Assembly: GCF_003583985.1 (NCBI RefSeq)
Contig: NZ_QXML01000003.1
Coordinates: forward strand, 124,001 to 188,000
Length of the DNA stretch: 64,000 nucleotides
From: Algoriphagus lacus
GTDB taxonomy: Bacteria > Bacteroidota > Bacteroidia > Cytophagales > Cyclobacteriaceae
Reading direction: 5' to 3'
Shown: one piece after another, positions 16,746 to 26,382 of the stretch
How positions within the stretch are numbered: position 1 is the stretch's first letter
Layout of the letters: each line of letters begins with the position of its first letter
Made by a program: the position numbers and the translations under genes
The notes under the pieces: generated by a model
Databases searched by the model: none
Told to the model about the DNA's origin: nothing
Seen by the model: the letters and a program-made list of their open reading frames with translations, nothing else

Positions 16746-17524
16746 GAACGACCATCAACCCGAAAGTTACCCTTGTTGGGGCCGGCCCCGGTGATCCCGA
16801 ATTGATCACTCTGAAAGCTGTGCTAGCACTGAACACCGCTGACGTAGTTCTTTATGATGCATTAATAGACCCTGTTTTGCTTAAACATGCTCCCGCAACT
16901 GCACTGAAGATCTTTGTGGGAAAGCGAGTAGGAAAGCACAGTACCCCGCAGGAAGACACCAACCAACTTTGCGTGAGCCTTGCCAAAAGGCATGGGCACG
17001 TGGTCAGGCTGAAAGGAGGAGATCCCTTTGTCTTTGGGCGGGGGGCGGAAGAAATCGAGTACATCGAGACCTTTGGGATTCCCACGGCGGTGGTTCCGGG
17101 TATTACATCAGCGATTGCAGTTCCAGGCAGTGCAGGAATTCCGGTGACCAAAAGAGGGGTTTCCGAGAGTTTTTGGGTGGTCACAGGAACGACCACAGCT
17201 GGCGAGCTTTCCCGTGATTTGGGTTTGGCAGCTCAATCTACGGCAACTGTCGTGATTTTGATGGGAACCAAAAAGCTGGGAGAAATAACTGAAACATACC
17301 GTAAGGCAGGAAAGGAAAATCTTCCCATTGCCGTCATCCAAAGCGGAACTACCCGGGAGGAGAAAATTACCGCCGGGTTTATCCATGACATCGAGCAAAA
17401 AGCTGTTGAAAACCAAGTTGAAGCTCCGGCGATTATCATTGTTGGAGAGGTCGTCAGGGAAAGTGTTCGATTGGCAGAGGTGTATAGGGAGGCAGTTTCA
17501 GTGGTCAGTTTACAGTCGAAGTAG
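16742..17524 (+). CDS. cobA: Uroporphyrinogen-III C-methyltransferase (SUMT)
   Basis: SUMT adds two methyl groups from SAM to uroporphyrinogen III to make precorrin-2, the branch point to siroheme. Family signatures are VTLVGAGPGDPELITLKA at residues 9-26, VVRLKGGDPFVFGRGAEE, VPGITSAIAVPGSAGIPVTKRG, and the later TVVILMG. The 260-residue length is right for the stand-alone enzyme. It overlaps the sulfite reductase stop (ATGA), so the cofactor gene is coupled to the enzyme that needs siroheme. The last 12 or so codons (EAVSVVSLQSK) read through sequence resembling the GGCAGT repeat word, so the natural C-terminus may have been altered by repeat spread. Confidence 0.93.
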   Translation: MRTTINPKVTLVGAGPGDPELITLKAVLALNTADVVLYDALIDPVLLKHAPATALKIFVGKRVGKHSTPQEDTNQLCVSLAKRHGHVVRLKGGDPFVFGRGAEEIEYIETFGIPTAVVPGITSAIAVPGSAGIPVTKRGVSESFWVVTGTTTAGELSRDLGLAAQSTATVVILMGTKKLGEITETYRKAGKENLPIAVIQSGTTREEKITAGFIHDIEQKAVENQVEAPAIIIVGEVVRESVRLAEVYREAVSVVSLQSK

Positions 17525-17571
17525 GCAGTCACAATCCCAGTGGGCAGTTTCCAGTGGCAGTTGGTAGTGAA
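17490..17571. repeat. Modular intergenic repeat block 8 (overlaps the cobA 3' end)
   Basis: This is a string of GGCAGT/GGTCAGT units: AGGCAGTTTCAGTGGTCAGTTTACAG inside the end of cobA, and GGCAGTCACAATCCCAGTGGGCAGTTTCCAG and GGCAGTTGG (17556-17564) after its stop. It is related to the GCAGTTGGCA word at 12030-12053. Confidence 0.6.
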
Positions 17572-17692
17572 TAAGCTTCAGGTAAATTTCGCCAAATAAC
17601 ACCATTTACTTTGCTCTAAAGCGGATTCTCCAAAGTAGGGACAATATCCGGTACCTCTTTTCTTCAATTGAATCCAAAGTCTTAAGTCCATT

Positions 17693-18274
17693 ATGAACCA
17701 TCTCTATCCCATTTTCCTCAAAGTCCACGAACTCAACGTCCTTCTGGTCGGGGGAGGATTTGTGGCTACGGAAAAGCTGGAATTTCTGCTAAAGTCCAGT
17801 CCCAGAGCTCAGGTGACAGTCGTTTCAAAAATGTTCCGTCCTGAATTTTTGGAATTGGCAGAAGGAAAAGAAACCGTCACTCTTATAGAGGATGTTTACC
17901 ATGAAAAGTATTTGGGAGGAAAGCACATCGTCATCGCTGCCACGGACAACAAACCAGTCAATCGGCAAATCCGCGATGAGTCCAAGGAACGCTTTTTATT
18001 GGTAAATGTGGCCGACACCCCTGAACTGTGTGATTTTTACCTTGGTGGCATTGTGACCAAAGGCAACTTGAAAATTGCGATTTCTACCAACGGCAAGTCT
18101 CCCACTACTGCCAAGCGACTTCGGCAATTGCTTGAAGAAGTGCTGCCAGAAGAGATCGATGACTTGCTCGAAAATCTAAACGCATATAGGGCTACCCTCA
18201 AGGGAGACTTTGAGTACAAGGTGAAGGCCATGAATGAGATCACGGAGGAGCTGGTTAGAAAAACGGAGAGTTGA
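17693..18274 (+). CDS. Siroheme synthase N-terminal type: precorrin-2 dehydrogenase/ferrochelatase
   Basis: This 193-residue protein is a Met8/SirC-like enzyme that oxidises precorrin-2 to sirohydrochlorin and may insert iron to give siroheme. The N-terminal Rossmann motif is LNVLLVGGGFVATEKLEFLLK (residues 13-33). The C-terminal half has VNVADTPELCDFYLGGIVTKGNLKIAISTNGKSPTTAKRLRQLLEEVLPE, which is diagnostic for this family. It is separate from cobA, unlike the fused E. coli CysG. It completes the siroheme supply for the sulfite reductase. It may be on the same transcript as cobA or have its own weak promoter in the 168-bp gap, where a near-consensus TTACTTTG is seen. Confidence 0.9.
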   Translation: MNHLYPIFLKVHELNVLLVGGGFVATEKLEFLLKSSPRAQVTVVSKMFRPEFLELAEGKETVTLIEDVYHEKYLGGKHIVIAATDNKPVNRQIRDESKERFLLVNVADTPELCDFYLGGIVTKGNLKIAISTNGKSPTTAKRLRQLLEEVLPEEIDDLLENLNAYRATLKGDFEYKVKAMNEITEELVRKTES

Positions 18275-18309
18275 AGGAGTTAAAATGTGATTTTTCTTCC
18301 TTGTTCGGT

Positions 18310-19968
18310 CTACTTATCCACCTTTGGTAAGGGATTTATCCCGGTCATTTCCCAATGCCCAAGGGAAATCGGAATTCCACCGATCCCATTCAGTTGATCG
18401 AAAAACTCCCTCAGTTTGAATTCTTCTCCTTTTTCTTCTTTGGTCCGGGCAAAATCAGCCAGTGCATTTTCAAGTAGATGCTTCCCGGTGATGTAACTCG
18501 AGCCGTAGCCCGGTTGGCGCATGTACAAATGCTGCTCAAAAAGCAGAAGTTCTTTTTCCGTTTTCATCCAACCTCTAGGTGTGTAATTTGAATGAATGCC
18601 ACCTGCTTCGACCATGGTCATCTCGTTGGCTTGGGCATAGAGTGAACCCAATCCTCTAGCTGCCCTTTGAGCGATCATGATGTAGACAATTTCCCGGGAT
18701 CGCGGAGAATTTTGGTAAAGCCCTGCATCCATAAACATCTCCTCAACAGCAGTAGCCGTGCCCTCATTTCTGGAGTCAAAAATATTGTAAAGCAAAGGTC
18801 CTTTTCGGATTGGGCTGGCATGCGGTTCATTGTCCATGATAGCCAACTCAAACCAATGGTAAAAATGAGAATACAAGGGAAGTGGATCAAAATGCATCCC
18901 AATGGTAAAGAAGTTCCTCTTTTCTTTTGGAATAAAATTCCCGCGGTGTTCTCTCAGTGCAGGTTCAAAATAATCCTTTACAGTTAGAATTTCCTGATTT
19001 CGAAGAAAGGCCATCAATTCCTGAATGGATTCCTCTGTCAACTTTTCAAATTCTTCCGGAGTATTGGCTTCGGATAGAGGAGGCAAATTCCGGTTTTGGT
19101 GTTCCTCCAATTTCAAGGAGGCCCACGCCCGGGCAAGTTCACGTTTGAGAATCATTACCTCATCTTCCCAGGTCAGTGGTACCAAGTGAACATTTTGCTG
19201 GTACCAGGTGTAATTTTCCTTTCCAATGCCGGAAGGTTCGGACTTTTTGGGGGCTTCCGCCTCCAGCCAGTTTACAAGATCTTCAGTGGAGGTGATGGCT
19301 GATTGGATAGCCTGGGTCAAGGATGGATCTTCTCCCACTCCTGGAAAATCCAAAAGCTTTTTTAAGTCCTCGACTTGCTGGCGGATTGTAGGGATTCCGG
19401 CGGCCCAGAGTTCTTTGGCATTTCCAATCAGATTTTCTTTTGCTTGGGAATTCAGTGGAGTGATTAGTTGGATTTTTTCTAAAAACCGCTGCTTCGATTG
19501 ATCATCCAAAGGGAATGAAAACTGCCAAACTTCCGTCACTCCATGATGCGTTGGCCCTTCATGTGCCGGGACATCGCTTCGCTCCATCCAAATGGAGTTG
19601 TAAAATGCAGGATCCCGTTCCCAGGGTTTAAGCACTCGGTAATTGAAATCAAAGCCATTCATTTCCGCCCAAACAATCCTCCAATCCACCTGTTCGGCAA
19701 TGGTCCAACCCGTGGTATCCATACTAAGGAGTTTATTTTGAATCGCTTTGAATTGGGGCATTCGCTGGTCAAAAGTACCCTTTCGGTAGTCCGGGGCACC
19801 TTCCAATAAGGGAGGGTTTTCGAAAGTCCGCCATTCCTTGAAAAGCGCAACCAAGTCGTTATGAGTAGCCGGCGTCTTGGAATCAGTCGGTGGTGTGCTC
19901 GAAGGGCCTTGGCAGCTAAGCACTAGGCCAAGGGACAAAATCAGTAAGGAAGAGTAGAGCGTTCGCAT
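18310..19968 (-). CDS. DUF885 family lipoprotein
   Basis: The start chosen (ATG at 19966-19968) gives [21 protein letters not shown], a lipoprotein signal with Cys19; the open frame begins 18 codons earlier. The 552-residue protein matches the DUF885 family in its C-terminal half: [30 protein letters not shown] corresponds to the GWALYAE-type segment, and [25 protein letters not shown] to the conserved C-terminal segment. Many DUF885 members carry an HExxPGH-like metal site. I do not see one here; the nearest candidate is FYHWFELA. It may therefore be an inactive or divergent member. It probably faces the periplasm. Confidence 0.65.
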   Translation of the reverse strand: MRTLYSSLLILSLGLVLSCQGPSSTPPTDSKTPATHNDLVALFKEWRTFENPPLLEGAPDYRKGTFDQRMPQFKAIQNKLLSMDTTGWTIAEQVDWRIVWAEMNGFDFNYRVLKPWERDPAFYNSIWMERSDVPAHEGPTHHGVTEVWQFSFPLDDQSKQRFLEKIQLITPLNSQAKENLIGNAKELWAAGIPTIRQQVEDLKKLLDFPGVGEDPSLTQAIQSAITSTEDLVNWLEAEAPKKSEPSGIGKENYTWYQQNVHLVPLTWEDEVMILKRELARAWASLKLEEHQNRNLPPLSEANTPEEFEKLTEESIQELMAFLRNQEILTVKDYFEPALREHRGNFIPKEKRNFFTIGMHFDPLPLYSHFYHWFELAIMDNEPHASPIRKGPLLYNIFDSRNEGTATAVEEMFMDAGLYQNSPRSREIVYIMIAQRAARGLGSLYAQANEMTMVEAGGIHSNYTPRGWMKTEKELLLFEQHLYMRQPGYGSSYITGKHLLENALADFARTKEEKGEEFKLREFFDQLNGIGGIPISLGHWEMTGINPLPKVDK

Positions 19969-20130
19969 GAATGAGTACAAAAGAGGTAAATGAAAGATAG
20001 TCTCTCGGATTTCATTATCCAATTGAAAAAGGGGATCGAAATCCAGTTTTCCCCAAAGGATATGAATGAAGGCTGACCTAGAAAATGGAGCTTGGACTTC
20101 GATCCGGTTTTTTATTTCCCCCAGTTCCTG

Positions 20131-20138
20131 TAATTTTG
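20131..20138 (+). promoter_or_regulatory. Bacteroidota -7 element upstream of metK
   Basis: TAATTTTG matches TAnnTTTG. The -33 region holds GGTTTTTT rather than a clean TTG. The leader before the ATG would be about 30 nt, too short for a known SAM riboswitch, and I see no riboswitch structure in the gap. Confidence 0.5.
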
Positions 20139-20173
20139 GGCACCTTTGAAAAACGCATCAATTATTTAAAATT

Positions 20174-21427
20174 ATGGCATATTTATTCACCTCAGAGTCA
20201 GTGTCTGAGGGTCATCCTGACAAAATCGCTGACCAAATCTCCGACGCGCTGATTGATAATTTTTTGGCCTTCGATCCTAATTCCAAAGTTGCTTGCGAAA
20301 CCCTCGTGACCACAGGACAGGTAGTCTTGGCCGGTGAGGTGAAATCTGACATTTACCTTGACGTGCAGAAGATTGCCCGAGACGTGATCAACCGCATCGG
20401 CTATACCAAGAGTGAATACATGTTTGAAGGTAATTCCTGTGGGGTACTTTCTGCCATTCACGAGCAATCAGCGGATATCAACCAAGGTGTGGAAAGAAAA
20501 AATCCGGAGGAGCAAGGTGCCGGCGATCAAGGAATGATGTTTGGCTATGCCACCAACGAAACCGAAAATTACATGCCTTTGGCTTTGGATCTTTCGCACA
20601 TGATCCTCCGTGAACTGGCGGATTTGAGAAGGGAAAATAAGGAAATCAAATACCTCCGTCCGGACTCCAAGTCTCAAGTGACGATCGAATACAGTGACGA
20701 CAATGTGCCTCAGCGAATCGATGCGATTGTAGTTTCTACCCAACACGACGATTTCGATGCCGAGGAAGCCATGCTGGCAAAAATCAAGTCCGACATCATC
20801 AATATTTTGATTCCTAGAGTGAAGGCTAAATTGAAGCCAGAGCTACAGAAACTGTTCACTGATCAGATTACCTACCACATCAACCCGACCGGCAAGTTTG
20901 TGATCGGTGGCCCTCATGGAGATACCGGTTTGACTGGCCGAAAAATCATCGTGGATACCTACGGTGGTAAGGGTGCTCACGGTGGTGGCGCTTTCTCCGG
21001 AAAGGATCCTTCAAAAGTCGACCGATCTGCCGCATATGCTACCCGACACATCGCCAAAAATATGGTTGCCGCAGGTGTGGCTGACGAAATTCTTGTGCAG
21101 GTTTCATACGCGATCGGTGTGGCCAAACCAATGGGGATCTACATCAATACTTATGGTACCTCCAAAGTTGGACTTTCTGACGGAGAGATTGCCAAGAAAG
21201 TGGAAGCCATCTTTGACATGCGTCCGTATGCCATCGAGCAGCGCTTGAAGCTGAGAAATCCTATCTATGAAGAAACTGCCGCTTATGGACACATGGGCAG
21301 AAAAAATGAAGTAGTAAATAAGACCTTCTATTCTCCGTACCGCGAGGCAGTGACCAAGGAAGTCGAGCTTTTCACGTGGGAAAAGCTGGATTTTGTGGAC
21401 AAGGTGAAAGAAGCATTTGGACTATAA
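20174..21427 (+). CDS. metK: S-adenosylmethionine synthase
   Basis: MetK makes SAM from methionine and ATP. The 417-residue protein has the expected segments: [24 protein letters not shown] with the ATP/methionine-binding residues at the N-terminus, [39 protein letters not shown], and [20 protein letters not shown]. It is slightly longer than E. coli MetK (384), as is common in Bacteroidota. It is monocistronic, with its own -7 element and a strong terminator. Its product feeds cobA and the several methyltransferases in the window. Confidence 0.96.
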   Translation: MAYLFTSESVSEGHPDKIADQISDALIDNFLAFDPNSKVACETLVTTGQVVLAGEVKSDIYLDVQKIARDVINRIGYTKSEYMFEGNSCGVLSAIHEQSADINQGVERKNPEEQGAGDQGMMFGYATNETENYMPLALDLSHMILRELADLRRENKEIKYLRPDSKSQVTIEYSDDNVPQRIDAIVVSTQHDDFDAEEAMLAKIKSDIINILIPRVKAKLKPELQKLFTDQITYHINPTGKFVIGGPHGDTGLTGRKIIVDTYGGKGAHGGGAFSGKDPSKVDRSAAYATRHIAKNMVAAGVADEILVQVSYAIGVAKPMGIYINTYGTSKVGLSDGEIAKKVEAIFDMRPYAIEQRLKLRNPIYEETAAYGHMGRKNEVVNKTFYSPYREAVTKEVELFTWEKLDFVDKVKEAFGL

Positions 21428-21433
21428 AAAATG

Positions 21434-21460
21434 AAAACCCCGAAGAAATTCGGGGTTTTT
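21434..21460 (+). terminator. Intrinsic terminator after metK
   Basis: AACCCCGAA and TTCGGGGTT (21436-21444 with 21449-21457) enclose a GAAA loop and are followed by T residues. Confidence 0.9.
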
Positions 21461-21543
21461 CGTTTTAGTGGAGACCTGCCGGGATTTAATAATCAGGCAG
21501 GTCTTTTTCATAGTGGAGGACCAAATACCTGAGATCTTTTACT

Positions 21544-23121
21544 TCATTTCTCCAGCATCAGCCAACCGTTTGGGTCAACGACTGGAACGGTCTGGCTTTT
21601 GACTTCGACTGCTTTTTTTCCCACTGTGATTTTTTGAATTCCTTCTGATGTCTCTATCTCTACTGGAATTTCAAACTCAATTCCCTGAAGAGAAATCATA
21701 TATCCCTCTTTTCCTTTTTTGCTCACTTTCAATTTAGGGATGGAAGTAGTGTAGAGATATAAGTCAAAAAATCCCTTTAAGTCTTTTTGGGTATAGCTTT
21801 GGACAAAATCAGTGAAATCCTTGGTGGTAACCCGATTCTGATAAGTGAATCGCTCATCCATGACAAAGGCTTTGATAGCCGGAAAAAACAACTCATCTCC
21901 CAAGACTCCGCGAAGCGAATGGATGACCATTGCCCCCTTGGTGTAGATCTCCGGATGATAAGCTTGTTCCTCAGTTGAATTTAGAGGACTGACAACCGGC
22001 TTCGCATGAGGAATATTTTTGGCTTCCGACTTGACCTTGGCAAAATAGGCATCCGGTCCTCCATGCTCCCAGTAAAAGAGCCAATCCCCGTAGGCAGTCA
22101 ATCCCTCATGAATCCACATGTCAGCCCAATCGCCCACGGACACCTTGTTTCCAAACCATTCGTGCCCAAGTTCGTGATGCAGCAACCAATCGTACTTGAC
22201 TTCTCCCATGGGTATGTACTGGAAATTATTCCCATAGGCATTGATGGTCTGATGCTCCATCCCGAGATAGGGAGTTTCCACCACGGCTATCTTGTCTTCC
22301 GGAAAAGGGAATGGACCAAAATACTTTTCTTGGGTTTCGGTGCTGACTTTTAAAATTTCAAGCAGATCCTTGGCTTTTGCCCGATTTTCCTGAAGTACCC
22401 AAACGTGCATCGGGATGGTTTTTCCTGAAACTGATCTGAAATCCAGCCTTTCTTCCTGGAAAATCCCCATTGTAAAGTTGATGTTGTACACATTGATTGG
22501 GTAATTGGTCGACCAATGGTAAGTGATTTTTTCACCTTTTTCTTCGGCTTCGATCAGGCGCCCATTGGAGGCGACAAAGTAGGGTTTGGGTGCAGTGATA
22601 AGTACATCAACTCCCTCACTTGGTTCGCTGGAAGGATGGTCCAGCGCAGGCATAAAGATCTTTGAGCCTTCGCCCTGATCCGAAAATCCCATCCAATGGT
22701 TGCCGAGTTGGTCTATTTCCCAGGTAAATCCTCCAGTCCAAGGGGGATTTTGTGCGATGGGAGTTTTCCCCCCATAAAAAACCTGCACCTGATGACAAGT
22801 ACAGTCAATGGGAATGATATCCAGCATATCGTTTTGATGGGAAAACTGAACTTCTTTTCCATCCATCAGGACTTTTTCCACCTTGTATTCATCGATCAGA
22901 TTGAGCCGGAGGGTATCTAGTTTTTCGTTTGCAGAAAAAGAAACGGTATTGGAACCTTGAATGGATTGGCTTTCAGGTAGGAGTTCCAGTTCCAGTCGGT
23001 AATGCAGCACCTTGAATTTCCTCTGAAGCGGATCGATGGGTCCGCCCCAATCCCAATTTTGAGAAATTGCATTCTGGCAAAGGATTAGAAAAAGCAATCC
23101 GGATAATAATGTTTTGATCAT
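21544..23121 (-). CDS. M1 family zinc aminopeptidase, secreted
   Basis: The 525-residue protein begins with a signal peptide (MIKTLLSGLLFLILCQNAISQ). The M1 fold is supported by the exopeptidase motif YLGMEHQTINAYG (residues 285-297, replacing GAMEN) and the zinc site HELGH (316-320) with Glu339 in WIHEGLTAYG, which gives HExxH-x18-E. The catalytic domain ends near residue 430. The protein is shorter than aminopeptidase N (about 870) because it lacks the long C-terminal helical domain. It likely trims peptides in the periplasm or outside the cell. The gene starts at an ATG. Confidence 0.9.
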   Translation of the reverse strand: MIKTLLSGLLFLILCQNAISQNWDWGGPIDPLQRKFKVLHYRLELELLPESQSIQGSNTVSFSANEKLDTLRLNLIDEYKVEKVLMDGKEVQFSHQNDMLDIIPIDCTCHQVQVFYGGKTPIAQNPPWTGGFTWEIDQLGNHWMGFSDQGEGSKIFMPALDHPSSEPSEGVDVLITAPKPYFVASNGRLIEAEEKGEKITYHWSTNYPINVYNINFTMGIFQEERLDFRSVSGKTIPMHVWVLQENRAKAKDLLEILKVSTETQEKYFGPFPFPEDKIAVVETPYLGMEHQTINAYGNNFQYIPMGEVKYDWLLHHELGHEWFGNKVSVGDWADMWIHEGLTAYGDWLFYWEHGGPDAYFAKVKSEAKNIPHAKPVVSPLNSTEEQAYHPEIYTKGAMVIHSLRGVLGDELFFPAIKAFVMDERFTYQNRVTTKDFTDFVQSYTQKDLKGFFDLYLYTTSIPKLKVSKKGKEGYMISLQGIEFEIPVEIETSEGIQKITVGKKAVEVKSQTVPVVDPNGWLMLEK

Positions 23122-23171
23122 AGGATAAAAGGTAAGAAAAAGAATGGGCGAGATCCAGATCGGGAAAGAAC

Positions 23172-23195
23172 TAAAAAACCGCCCGGAGGCGGTTT
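23172..23195 (-). terminator. Intrinsic terminator after the UPF0158 gene
   Basis: AAACCGCC and GGCGGTTT (23176-23183 with 23188-23195) form an 8-bp stem. On the minus strand it is followed by TTTTTT. It lies between two minus-strand genes. Confidence 0.85.
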
Positions 23196-23200
23196 AAATG

Positions 23201-23638
23201 TCAGTCTTCAGAATAGTTGAAGGAGTCGACCTGCTCTTTTACCCAGTCTTGGTATTTCCCTTTTCGGTATTCGATCCAGTCGTTTTTGTATTTGGAGTCT
23301 TCAATCAAAAACTTGAATCCAGTCGCAGCTTTGGGTTTGCTTAGTGCATTGACTAAATCTTCGGCTAAATTTCGTTCTTTCACCTTTCGGTCGATGAAGT
23401 CCTGCATCATTTGATGCTCCTGCGGTGCCTCCATTTTGGTAAACTCCGCAAAATTGTCCGGATCTTCTTCGATTTCGTCCAGAATGTCTTCTTCCTCTTG
23501 TGTCAGGTCGTAATTGAAGTAGTCTTCATCGTCCGGCATTTGGTGAATCTTCTTCTTGTCCAACTGGTAGAAGCAGACCATTCCTTTAAGTAATTGGGTA
23601 GCAATGTGATCTACCTCTTTTTCAGTAAGCGAAAGCAT
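23201..23638 (-). CDS. UPF0158-like protein
   Basis: This acidic 145-residue cytosolic protein resembles UPF0158: VCFYQLDKKKIHQMPD near the N-terminus, an acidic middle (EEEDILDEIEEDPDNF), and GFKFLIEDSKYKNDWIEYRKGKYQDWVKEQVD at the end. No catalytic motif or signal peptide is seen and the role is unknown. It is monocistronic, with an ATG start and a clear terminator. Confidence 0.65.
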   Translation of the reverse strand: MLSLTEKEVDHIATQLLKGMVCFYQLDKKKIHQMPDDEDYFNYDLTQEEEDILDEIEEDPDNFAEFTKMEAPQEHQMMQDFIDRKVKERNLAEDLVNALSKPKAATGFKFLIEDSKYKNDWIEYRKGKYQDWVKEQVDSFNYSED

Positions 23639-23728
23639 GGATGGGTTTCAAGATTTTTTAAAAATAATGAAAGGTGAAATTTCAACAATTTGTTTGAAAC
23701 ATAGCAATCCCAAGGCCAAAAAATAGCC

Positions 23729-24376
23729 TCAAAGCTGATGATTTATGATTTTTTCCAAAACATCGGAGTCTAATTCATGCCCGCCTGAATACGAAACTCG
23801 GATTACCTCTTTTTTAAGCTGAACAATCAACTCTTCCTGTTTCTGAATACTCTCAGCAGTGATCATTTCATCCCGGTCTCCCAAGGCAAGAATAACAGTG
23901 GTGTTTTGAAATTTCGTTCTTGTATTTTCCAGACTTAGATCCAGGGCAAAACCTCCGGCCCAGAGTACTAAAGTCCGGATTTCCTCTTTCCACCTGCTTG
24001 CCCATCGGGCTGCAGTGGCCGCTCCCTGGGAAAAACCCAATACATGGATAGGTGGTGGCGTCACATAGCCTGACAAGACTGAATCCAAAAGGGAATCAAG
24101 AAACCGATGGTTGTTTTCAATGGCGGTTTCCCGCTCATGACGAGTCATCCAATTGGCACCTACTCTTCCTTGAAAACCCTCCAAATACGTGTAATTCGTC
24201 CCTTCCGGAGCGATAAGCAGCCTGTCGGTAGAGTAAAACCGACCGAACTTCCGGAGGAAGAACTCAGCCAATTGCCCGTATCCGTGTAGTACGAGCCAGA
24301 TTTCTTTCTCCTGAAAAGTTGGTTCGTGAGAAAGGGAATAATGTGCCTCGTAATCAAACCGGATGGATTTTTTCAC
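23729..24376 (-). CDS. Alpha/beta hydrolase, carboxylesterase/phospholipase-like
   Basis: The 215-residue cytosolic protein has an alpha/beta hydrolase fold close to the YpfH/carboxylesterase-2 type. The nucleophile elbow is HVLGFSQGAATAARW, the acid is probably Asp in LALGDRDEMI, and the base is His in SYSGGHELDSD. The start is GTG at 24374-24376 (GTG AAA AAA). It lies 3 bp after the cytidine deaminase stop, so the two form an operon. The substrate is not evident. Confidence 0.82.
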   Translation of the reverse strand: MKKSIRFDYEAHYSLSHEPTFQEKEIWLVLHGYGQLAEFFLRKFGRFYSTDRLLIAPEGTNYTYLEGFQGRVGANWMTRHERETAIENNHRFLDSLLDSVLSGYVTPPPIHVLGFSQGAATAARWASRWKEEIRTLVLWAGGFALDLSLENTRTKFQNTTVILALGDRDEMITAESIQKQEELIVQLKKEVIRVSYSGGHELDSDVLEKIINHQL

Positions 24377-24379
24377 AGG

Positions 24380-24859
24380 TTAGCTGTTCAGGTTGTCAAA
24401 CTTCAAGGGCAACAGATCCGAAATGCCCTTGATCCTCATCACGTTCCCATTGCTACAAAGGATCAACATCGTAATGGGCTTGGAAAACCGATTCTCAACC
24501 TCATTGATGGTCTGTCTGCATACGCCACAGGGCGACACATTTGCCCAGATTTCTTCACCTGCACGCTGCGCTACAATGGCCAACATGACCGGGGCTTTGT
24601 CGGGATAATTTGCTCCGGCGTAGCCAAGAACCAGCCGCTCAGCGCATACTCCTGTGGGGAAGCTTACATTTTCCTGATTCGAGGACTGCAGGACTTCTCC
24701 ATTTTCAAGCAATACAGCTGCTCCGACATGAAATCCTGAGTAGGGGGCATAGGCAATTTTGGAAATAGCTTGTGCTCTTGAAATGAGCTCCTGCTCGATA
24801 TGGTCTAATTCTTCGGGTTTTAACTCCTCGATTTCCGTCTTAAAACTTATTTTTTTCAC
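24380..24859 (-). CDS. cdd: Cytidine deaminase
   Basis: Cdd converts cytidine and deoxycytidine to uridines for pyrimidine salvage. The zinc site is seen as CAER (Cys and catalytic Glu; PTGVCAERLVLGYA) and PCGVCRQTINE. YAPYSGFHVGAAVLLENGE is the substrate-binding segment. I chose the GTG at 24857-24859 (KKISFKTEIEELKPEE), because a TTG seven codons earlier would nearly touch the -7-like TTACTTTG (minus strand, 24892-24899). The N-terminus is about 15 residues longer than in the compact homotetrameric enzymes. The esterase gene follows after 3 bp. Confidence 0.9.
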   Translation of the reverse strand: MKKISFKTEIEELKPEELDHIEQELISRAQAISKIAYAPYSGFHVGAAVLLENGEVLQSSNQENVSFPTGVCAERLVLGYAGANYPDKAPVMLAIVAQRAGEEIWANVSPCGVCRQTINEVENRFSKPITMLILCSNGNVMRIKGISDLLPLKFDNLNS

Positions 24860-24978
24860 AGTAAAAATTGGCTTGGGCAAATCCTAACGATCAAAGTAAG
24901 GAATTGTTCCTTAATTCCTGCTGGAAAGGCTTTTTCCGCAAAAAATTATTCCCAATTTAGACAAGTAAACCCATTGTA

Positions 24979-26310
24979 ATGAAGACTATTTTAATCCTGG
25001 GAGCGGGCAAATCATCCACCTATTTGATTGATTTCTTGGCAGACTCCTGCGAAAAAAAATCGAGGAAACTGATTTTGGCAGACTTGGACCTTTCTGCTGC
25101 AAGTGCTAAGCTTAAAGGCAGGCCGGGAACTCATGCCGAGCAACTGGACTCTGGAAATCCTGAGAAAAGAAAGAGTCTCATTTCCCAAGCTGATGTGGTC
25201 GTCTCCATGCTCCCAGCTTTTATGCATCCGGTAATAGCCGGTGATTGCCTGGAGTTAGGCAAACACTTTTTTACGGCTTCCTATGAAACTGATGGACTGC
25301 GAAAAATGAAGGCTGAAATAGAATATAAAGGGCTATTTTTCCTGAATGAATGTGGTTTGGATCCAGGGATCGACCATATGTCGGCCATGAAAATTATCCA
25401 CGAGGCCAAGTTAAAGGGCGAGGAAATTGTGGCATTCAAATCTTACTGTGGAGGACTTTTGGCTCCTGAGAGCGAGGACAATCCCTGGAAATACAAGTTC
25501 ACCTGGAATCCCAGAAATGTGGTGCTGGCTGGGCAGGGCACTTCCAAATACATCGAAAAAGGAGAGTTGAAGTATGTGCCCTATCACCAGCTTTTCCGAC
25601 GGCTGGAGACCGTTCACTTTCCTGGCTTGGGGGATTTTGATGGCTATCCCAATCGGGACTCCCTGAGCTACCGTCAAGTTTACGGGCTCGAAAATATTCC
25701 GACAATGCTACGTGGAACTCTCCGTCGGGCTGGATTTTGCAGTGCTTGGGATGTTTTTGTTCAACTGGGAATTACGGATGATTCTTTTCACATGGAATTA
25801 CCCGAAAACACGACTTTCCGGCAGTTTTTGAACGCGTTCCTTCCTTGGCATGAGCAACTTAGTGTGGAAGAAAAACTCGCCCAATTAGTTCCGGATTTGG
25901 ATTTTCCGACATTTGAAAAGATCCAGTGGTTGGGATTTTTTGAAAACCGGATTTTACCAAAAACCAAGGGAAGCCCAGCTGAGATTCTTCAGTCTATTTT
26001 GGAAAAGGACTGGGCCTTAAATCCAGATGACAACGACATGATTGTGATGCAACATTTATTTGAAATCAAAACGGCCCAAGGGTTGAAAAAGGTGACTTCC
26101 AGCTTAGTGAGTTTTGGGAAAGATTCTGTGTACACCGCCATGGCCAAGACGGTCGGCTTGCCTTTGGCAATTGCAGTGGATCTTTTCATGGAACGGAAAA
26201 TCAAGCTTCAGGGACTTTATGTGCCTGTTTTGCCGGAAATCTACGAACCCATATTGACCGAACTGGAGCAGTGGGGAATCCGATTCCATGAAGAAACTCA
26301 GTGGACTTAA
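24979..26310 (+). CDS. Saccharopine dehydrogenase family protein (LYS9-like)
   Basis: This 443-residue protein begins with the Rossmann motif ILILGAGKSSTYLIDFL. The segments VVSMLPAFMHPVIAGDCLELGKHFFTASYE, LNECGLDPGIDHMSAMKII and KSYCGGLLAPESEDNPWKYKFTWNPRNVVLAGQG are typical of the saccharopine reductase / L-glutamate-forming dehydrogenase family. In fungi and plants this step belongs to lysine metabolism via saccharopine; in bacteria the family also includes carboxynorspermidine-type relatives. No other lysine-pathway gene lies nearby, so the direction and substrate are uncertain. It is monocistronic, with an ATG start and a strong terminator. Confidence 0.85.
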   Translation: MKTILILGAGKSSTYLIDFLADSCEKKSRKLILADLDLSAASAKLKGRPGTHAEQLDSGNPEKRKSLISQADVVVSMLPAFMHPVIAGDCLELGKHFFTASYETDGLRKMKAEIEYKGLFFLNECGLDPGIDHMSAMKIIHEAKLKGEEIVAFKSYCGGLLAPESEDNPWKYKFTWNPRNVVLAGQGTSKYIEKGELKYVPYHQLFRRLETVHFPGLGDFDGYPNRDSLSYRQVYGLENIPTMLRGTLRRAGFCSAWDVFVQLGITDDSFHMELPENTTFRQFLNAFLPWHEQLSVEEKLAQLVPDLDFPTFEKIQWLGFFENRILPKTKGSPAEILQSILEKDWALNPDDNDMIVMQHLFEIKTAQGLKKVTSSLVSFGKDSVYTAMAKTVGLPLAIAVDLFMERKIKLQGLYVPVLPEIYEPILTELEQWGIRFHEETQWT

Positions 26311-26330
26311 TTTCCTGGTATGACCACACA

Positions 26331-26365
26331 AAAAAAGTACAGTCTCAAGAGGCTGTACTTTTTTT
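26331..26365. terminator. Bidirectional terminator between convergent genes
   Basis: AAGTACAG and CTGTACTT form an 8-bp stem flanked by A and T runs on both sides, so it can stop transcription from the saccharopine dehydrogenase gene and from the TonB operon on the other strand. Confidence 0.85.
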
Positions 26366-26382
26366 GTTTCCAAGTTCAAAAA

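Noticed and set aside
2278..17571. Reading the repeat blocks as a CRISPR array
   Set aside because: The words differ in length and order, are scattered over many gaps, have no regular spacers and no cas genes are present.
20023..20173. Possible SAM riboswitch upstream of metK
   Set aside because: The predicted leader is only about 30 nt, and I see no paired structure typical of SAM riboswitches.
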